In this document: positions 9,506-13,031 of the stretch, one piece after another
Layout of the letters: each line of letters opens with the position of its first letter
How positions within the stretch are numbered: position 1 is the stretch's first letter
From: a bacterium
Lineage (GTDB): Bacteria > UBP15 > UBA6099 > DSWB01
Length of the DNA: 13,031 bases
Direction of reading: 5' to 3'
NCBI GenBank assembly: GCA_020061125.1
Contig: JAGUYV010000087.1
Location: 1 to 13,031, forward strand
The notes under the pieces: model-generated
What the model was told of the DNA's origin: nothing
Database searches by the model: none
The model's input: only the letters and a program-made list of their open reading frames with translations
Position numbers and translations under genes: made by a program

Positions 9506-10682
9506 GCAGCGCTCCCCTCTGTTCGAGGTACGCCCGGAGGCGGCGCATGCCTTCCTCGATGTTATCCAGGGAATTGGCGTAGCAGAAGCGGATGAAACCC
9601 TCGCCGTTGGCGCCGAAATCAATGCCCGGCGTGCACGCGACCCTGGCCTTTTCCAGAATGTCCAGGGCCAGGCGCAGCGAGTCTCCATCCACATGCCGGA
9701 AATTCACGAACACATAAAAAGCGCCCGTAGGCTCGACCGGAGGCTTGAGGCCCATGCGGTCCAGTGCGGAGAGCATGGCCACGCGGCGCTCGTTGTAGAT
9801 GGAGGCCATTTTCGCCGTGTGTTCCGCGCATTCGCGCAGCGCGCTGATGGCGGCCCATTGCACGAAGGCGTTGGCCGAGATGCTGAAATTCTGATGCAGT
9901 TTCTGCATGGTGCGGATGTAGCGTTTGGGCGCGATGAGGTAGCCCACGCGCCACCCGGTCATGGCGTACAGCTTGGAAAACCCATTGATCACGAAGGCGT
10001 TGTCCGTGAATTCCAGGGCCGAATGCGCGTTGCCGTTGTAGTCCAGCCCGTGATAGATTTCGTCGGACACCAGGGGCACGCCAAGGCCCGCGAGCTTTTC
10101 CAGAGTGGGGCTGGGAATCACCGTGCCGCCGGGATTGGAGGGCGAGTTGCACAGGATGGCGCGCGTGCGCGGGTTGACGGCTTCCGCCACGGCGTCCGCG
10201 TCGTACTGGAACCCGAGTTGCTCGGACACGGGCACGAAGCGCGGCACGCCGTCGGCGAATAGAACGAAGTTGGGATAGCACGCATAATGCGGGTCGGTCA
10301 TGATCACTTCGTCGCCCGGGCTGACCAGTGTGTTGAAGATCATGCCCAGGGCCGGGCTTGTTCCGTTGGAGATAATGATCTGGTCCGGGGAAATGTCCAC
10401 GCCGTACTTGTCGAGATAGTGTTCCGCGATGGCGTAGCGCAGTTCGAGCAGGCCCATGCTGTGTGTGTAGTGCGTACGGCCGTCACGCAGGGCGCGGATC
10501 GCAGCCTCGACCACGGGCGCGGGGGTGTCGAAATCCGGCTCGCCGACTTCGAGGTGGATGATGTGCTCGCCGCGCCGCTCCATGTCCTGGGCCTGTTCCA
10601 TGACATCCATGACGATGAAAGGCTTTACGGCGTCCGCCTTGCTGCTGATGGGAAAGTTGTCAAAAGGTTCCTTGCCGGTCAT
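9486..10682 (-). CDS. PLP-dependent aminotransferase, class I/II (aspartate aminotransferase-like)
   Basis: This 398-residue protein belongs to fold-type I aminotransferases, which move amino groups between an amino acid and a 2-oxo acid using pyridoxal phosphate. Visible are the N-terminal LEVGEPDFDTP (44-54) and SNGTSPALG (105-113). PLP-binding elements are CNSPSNPGG (178-186, Asn183), SDEIYHGLDY (206-215, Asp207) and the lysine loop NGFSKLYAMTGWRVGY (233-248, Lys237). The substrate-carboxylate arginine is in GFIRFCYAN (Arg365). Length is normal for AspB-like enzymes. It is not of the DegT/DnrJ type usually used on nucleotide sugars, so its substrate is more likely an amino acid or keto acid. 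The start at 10682 has only a distant AAGGA (about 13 nt). It lies 43 bp after an epimerase gene and overlaps the methyltransferase gene. Confidence 0.92.
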   Translation of the reverse strand: MTGKEPFDNFPISSKADAVKPFIVMDVMEQAQDMERRGEHIIHLEVGEPDFDTPAPVVEAAIRALRDGRTHYTHSMGLLELRYAIAEHYLDKYGVDISPDQIIISNGTSPALGMIFNTLVSPGDEVIMTDPHYACYPNFVLFADGVPRFVPVSEQLGFQYDADAVAEAVNPRTRAILCNSPSNPGGTVIPSPTLEKLAGLGVPLVSDEIYHGLDYNGNAHSALEFTDNAFVINGFSKLYAMTGWRVGYLIAPKRYIRTMQKLHQNFSISANAFVQWAAISALRECAEHTAKMASIYNERRVAMLSALDRMGLKPPVEPTGAFYVFVNFRHVDGDSLRLALDILEKARVACTPGIDFGANGEGFIRFCYANSLDNIEEGMRRLRAYLEQRGALHGARDL

Positions 10683-10725
10683 TTTCGGTGTCTGTCCTTG
10701 GTGAGATGTCGTTTCGTGCGCGGGG

Positions 10726-11685
10726 TTACGCGCCGGGCGCGCTCTTGTTCACGGCCCAGCGCAGGGTGCGCTGCATGCCGTCGTCGAAGGGCACGCGGGG
10801 TTCCCAGCCCAGGTCCGTGCGCAGGCGCGAGATGTCCGCAGTCATGTGGCGCTGGTCGCCGGGGCGCTCTGGCAGGTAGCGGACCTCGTATGTTTCGCGG
10901 CTCTTGCCGAAGCAGTCCAAAGTTACATCCACAAGGCGGTTGATGGAAATGCTGCCGCCCGCGCCCACATTGTAAACCGTGCCGTACGATGCGGGGTTGT
11001 CCAGCGCGCGCAGCCACGCATCGGCCACATCGCCGATGTACACGAAATCGCGCGTCTGTTCGCCGTCGCTGAAAATCGTGATCGGCTCACCCTTGAGGAT
11101 GTTGGCCATGAAGATGGTGACCACGCCCTGATAGGGATTGTCCAGGCTCTGGCGCTCGCCGTACACATTAAACATTCGGAACGCGGTGACATGGAAATCA
11201 AAGTCCAGATCCACGCGCCCGGCTGTTGCGAACAGATAGCGCTCGGCAGCCTCCTTGGTGATGCCGTAATACGAAATGGGGCGCACCGGCTCGTCCTCGG
11301 TCACGGGCAGTTTCGCAGGAACGCCGTATGCGGTCATGGAACTGGCGTAGAGCACGCGCGTCACTCTGCGGCGGATGCACTCGTTCATGACATTGAGGGT
11401 GCCGGTGACATTGACTGAAAGATCCTCGGCGGGGTCGTCGAAGCTCACGATGGTGGACGCCTGTCCCGCGATGTGGAACACCGCTTCCACGCCTTTGTCG
11501 AAAGCCGCGGCCACGGCTCCGGGGTCGCGCACATCACCCTTCACGAACTCCGCGGCCGCGGGAACATTTTCCTCGAATCCCGTACACAGGTTGTCGAGGA
11601 TCACGACCCGGTGCCCGCGGGCCAGCAGATGGTCCGCCATGTGGCTGCCGATGAACCCGGCCCCGCCGGTGACAAGAATGGTCAC
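10726..11685 (-). CDS. NAD-dependent epimerase/dehydratase (UDP-glucose 4-epimerase-like)
   Basis: The 319-residue protein is an extended short-chain dehydrogenase acting on nucleotide sugars. It has the NAD-binding TILVTGGAGFIGSH (2-15), the acidic DNL (31-33) that selects NAD, and GDVRD (50-54). Active-site elements are YASSMTAYG (113-121, Ser115/116) and the YGITK (Tyr140, Lys144). The substrate-domain signature FRMFNVYGERQ (169-179) and RDFVYIGDVADA (212-223) follow. I chose a GTG start at 11685: AAGGGAGA precedes it by 9 nt and the dinucleotide fold begins at residue 2. Upstream in-frame residues overlap the neighbouring gene and lack homology-like character. The gap to the upstream epimerase stop is 22 bp. 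The exact sugar cannot be told; UDP-hexose 4-epimerase and related dehydratases are equally possible. Confidence 0.88.
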   Translation of the reverse strand: MTILVTGGAGFIGSHMADHLLARGHRVVILDNLCTGFEENVPAAAEFVKGDVRDPGAVAAAFDKGVEAVFHIAGQASTIVSFDDPAEDLSVNVTGTLNVMNECIRRRVTRVLYASSMTAYGVPAKLPVTEDEPVRPISYYGITKEAAERYLFATAGRVDLDFDFHVTAFRMFNVYGERQSLDNPYQGVVTIFMANILKGEPITIFSDGEQTRDFVYIGDVADAWLRALDNPASYGTVYNVGAGGSISINRLVDVTLDCFGKSRETYEVRYLPERPGDQRHMTADISRLRTDLGWEPRVPFDDGMQRTLRWAVNKSAPGA

Positions 11686-11707
11686 GCGCGAATGTCTCCC
11701 TTGCGCA

Positions 11708-12739
11708 TCAGAATATTTTCTGGAACAGTTTTTTGTTCTCCACGACCCAGTCGAAGAGTTTCTGCGCGCCCTGTTGCACGGAGGTGCGGGGTTTCCAGCC
11801 GAATTCGCGAGCGGCTTTCGACACATCGCATACGAACACGGGCTGGTCGCCGGGCCGCCAGTCCGCAAATGTGTAATCGAGTTTGCGTCCGAGCCGTTGT
11901 TCCAGAAACGAGATGAGTTCGAGCAGGGACATCTGGTTTCCCGCGCCGCCGCCGATGTTGTACACCCGGCCCGCGGTTTTGCCGATTTTCCGTTCCGCGG
12001 TCAGAAACGCATTCACCAGATCGTCTATGAAGAGCAGATCGCGCACTTGCTTGCCGTCCCCGTATACCGTGACCGGGCGGCCCAGCACGGATGCGATGAT
12101 GAACCAGGCCACCCAGCCCTGGTCCTCGACGCCGAACTGACGGTAGCCGTAAATGCACGACTGGCGGAACACGACGGTGCGCAGCCCGTAGATGCGGGAG
12201 TAATCGCGCACATACTGGTCGGCCGCGCCCTTGGAACATCCGTAGGGGGAATGGAAATCGAGCAGCCTGTCTTCGGAAATGCCCTGTGGATAATCTTTGT
12301 ACTGGTAGCGGCCTCCGCGCTCCACCACCGCAATGTCCTCCATGCCGCCGTACACTTTGTTGGTGGACGAGAACAGGATTACGGGGTCGCCGCCTGACAG
12401 GCGCACGGCTTCAAGCAGGTTGAATGTGCCAAGCGCGTTGATGTCGAAATCCTCGCGCGGATTCGAGACCGAAGTGGTCACGGCCACCTGGGCTGCAAGG
12501 TGCGCCACGGTGTCCACGCGCCCCGCGCGCCGCACGGCGTTTTGCACATCGTTGAAGTTGCGCAGGTCGCCGCGGATGAGCGTGAACCGGCCGCGCGTGC
12601 GCAGCCACCGCACATTCATGTCCGTTCCCTTGCGCGACAGATTGTCGAAGATCACGACTTCGTGGCCCTTGCCAATCAGCGCCGCGGCAAGATTGCAGCC
12701 GATGAATCCGGCGCCGCCGGTAATCAGATATCTGCTCAT
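11708..12739 (-). CDS. NAD-dependent epimerase, CDP-paratose 2-epimerase (tyvelose epimerase)-like
   Basis: The 343-residue extended SDR protein has YLITGGAGFIGCNL (4-17) and the segment FDNLSRKGTDMNVRWL (31-46), characteristic of the CDP-paratose 2-epimerase group. It has SSTNKVYGG (124-132) and the active-site HSPYGCSKGAADQYV (163-177; Tyr166, Lys170). Also present are RQSCIYGYRQFGVEDQGWVA (192-211) and VRDLLFIDDLVNAF (232-245). Known members invert C2 of CDP-paratose to give CDP-tyvelose for O-antigen, but many relatives of this subfamily have no proven substrate, and the CDP-sugar pathway genes are not in this window. The ATG at 12739 was chosen for GGGAG 10 nt upstream. It is the first gene of the four-gene operon, with a promoter and leader hairpin upstream. 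Confidence 0.88.
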   Translation of the reverse strand: MSRYLITGGAGFIGCNLAAALIGKGHEVVIFDNLSRKGTDMNVRWLRTRGRFTLIRGDLRNFNDVQNAVRRAGRVDTVAHLAAQVAVTTSVSNPREDFDINALGTFNLLEAVRLSGGDPVILFSSTNKVYGGMEDIAVVERGGRYQYKDYPQGISEDRLLDFHSPYGCSKGAADQYVRDYSRIYGLRTVVFRQSCIYGYRQFGVEDQGWVAWFIIASVLGRPVTVYGDGKQVRDLLFIDDLVNAFLTAERKIGKTAGRVYNIGGGAGNQMSLLELISFLEQRLGRKLDYTFADWRPGDQPVFVCDVSKAAREFGWKPRTSVQQGAQKLFDWVVENKKLFQKIF

Positions 12740-12774
12740 GGAAAACGGCTCCCGCGGACTGGATTCAGGGTCAT

Positions 12775-12796
12775 GAGCGCCGGATGCCCGGCGCTC
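12775..12796 (-). repeat. Leader hairpin upstream of the sugar operon
   Basis: GAGCGCCGG (12775-12783) and CCGGCGCTC (12788-12796) form a perfect 9-bp GC-rich stem with a 4-nt loop inside the predicted 5' leader of the minus-strand operon, 35 nt before the ATG at 12739. No T run follows on either strand, so it is not a classic terminator. It may stabilise the transcript or bind a regulator. Confidence 0.5.
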
Positions 12797-12821
12797 GCGG
12801 CCGCGTGTGTGCAACAGGACC

Positions 12822-12850
12822 ATTTTAGTTCAGGTGCAGGGCATTTTCAA
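12822..12850 (-). promoter_or_regulatory. Promoter of the epimerase-aminotransferase-methyltransferase operon
   Basis: On the minus strand TTGAAA (complement of 12845-12850) and TAAAAT (complement of 12822-12827) are separated by exactly 17 bp, a strong sigma70-type match (four and five of six bases). The predicted start near 12815 gives a leader of about 75 nt that contains the 12775-12796 hairpin. Confidence 0.6.
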
Positions 12851-12871
12851 CGCGCGGGCCCGCACAGAGGT

Positions 12872-12900
12872 TTGACGCGCGCTCGGGGATTCATTATAAA
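12872..12900 (+). promoter_or_regulatory. Promoter of the cobalamin riboswitch transcript
   Basis: TTGACG (12872-12877) and TATAAA (12895-12900) are separated by exactly 17 bp, each matching five of six consensus bases. It points rightward, about 7 bp ahead of the riboswitch, and is divergent from the sugar-operon promoter 22 bp away. Confidence 0.7.
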
Positions 12901-12906
12901 TCGTGC

Positions 12907-13031
12907 ATACGCGTTCGCGGTGCGGGTAACGGAACACGGTGCGATTCCGTGGCGGTCCCGCCGCTGTAACCGGGGACGCGGCGCTGCAAAAAGTGAGCCA
13001 CTGCGCGCGGGCCGGGCCGGCCGCAACGAGC
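12907..13031 (+). promoter_or_regulatory. Cobalamin (B12) riboswitch, 3' end outside the window
   Basis: The sequence carries the conserved core of adenosylcobalamin riboswitches in order: GGTGCGGGTAAC (12919-12930), GGAACACGGTGCGATTCC (12931-12948), GGTCCCGCCGCTGTAA (12954-12969) followed by CCGGGGACG, and GCCACTG (12997-13003). The closing B12-box strand (consensus near AGTCAGGAGACCTGCC) and the expression platform lie beyond the right edge. The element should repress a plus-strand gene just outside when cobalamin is plentiful, commonly a B12 uptake or biosynthesis gene or a B12-independent isozyme. Which one applies cannot be seen here. Confidence 0.88.

Noticed and set aside
11375-12397. 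340-codon plus-strand open frame across the two epimerase genes
   Set aside because: It spans two real minus-strand genes and their junction and shows shadow composition.

Overview
This is a GC-rich (about 60%) chromosomal window from a bacterium. A secreted, probably outer-membrane protein points to a Gram-negative organism. The gene mix (fused ADP-forming acyl-CoA synthetase, Hsp20-Lon pair, stand-alone biotin carboxylase of PycA-like length, CDP-tyvelose-epimerase-like sugar gene, cobalamin riboswitch) fits an anaerobic Desulfobacterota-like or related lineage. That placement is inference; no rRNA or marker gene is present. Genes are densely packed and start sites are mostly supported by Shine-Dalgarno sequences. 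I see no mobile element, tRNA, rRNA or CRISPR array.

Layout. The left edge (1-207, minus) holds the start of an unrecognised gene that runs out of the window, with an extended -10 promoter. Divergent from it, 369-1184 (plus) encodes a secreted beta-rich protein. It converges on a fused acyl-CoA synthetase (1270-3360, minus), and a strong intrinsic terminator serving the minus strand lies between them. A 315-bp divergent spacer (3361-3675) with promoters on both strands and a perfect 10-bp inverted repeat separates the synthetase from an Hsp20-lon operon (3676-6639, plus). An unrecognised 127-aa gene (6707-7090) and a biotin carboxylase (7198-8670) follow on the plus strand.

From 12739 down to 8696 runs a tight four-gene minus-strand operon: two NAD-dependent nucleotide-sugar epimerase/dehydratases, a class I/II PLP aminotransferase and an overlapping SAM methyltransferase. 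A good sigma70-type promoter at 12822-12850 sits upstream, followed by a 9-bp leader hairpin. Divergent from it, a near-consensus promoter (12872-12900) drives a cobalamin riboswitch cut by the right edge; the gene it controls lies outside.

How the parts work together. Hsp20 and Lon form a protein-quality-control pair. The acyl-CoA synthetase recovers ATP from acyl-CoA. The biotin carboxylase supplies carboxybiotin for a carboxylase whose partner subunits are not here. The minus operon most likely makes and modifies a sugar or other small building block for a surface glycan.

The most unusual signal is compositional. In a base-by-base reading I found no ACGT tetranucleotide anywhere in the 13,031 bases, although dozens are expected, and codon choice at Asp/Asn/Tyr/His-Val junctions bends to avoid it.
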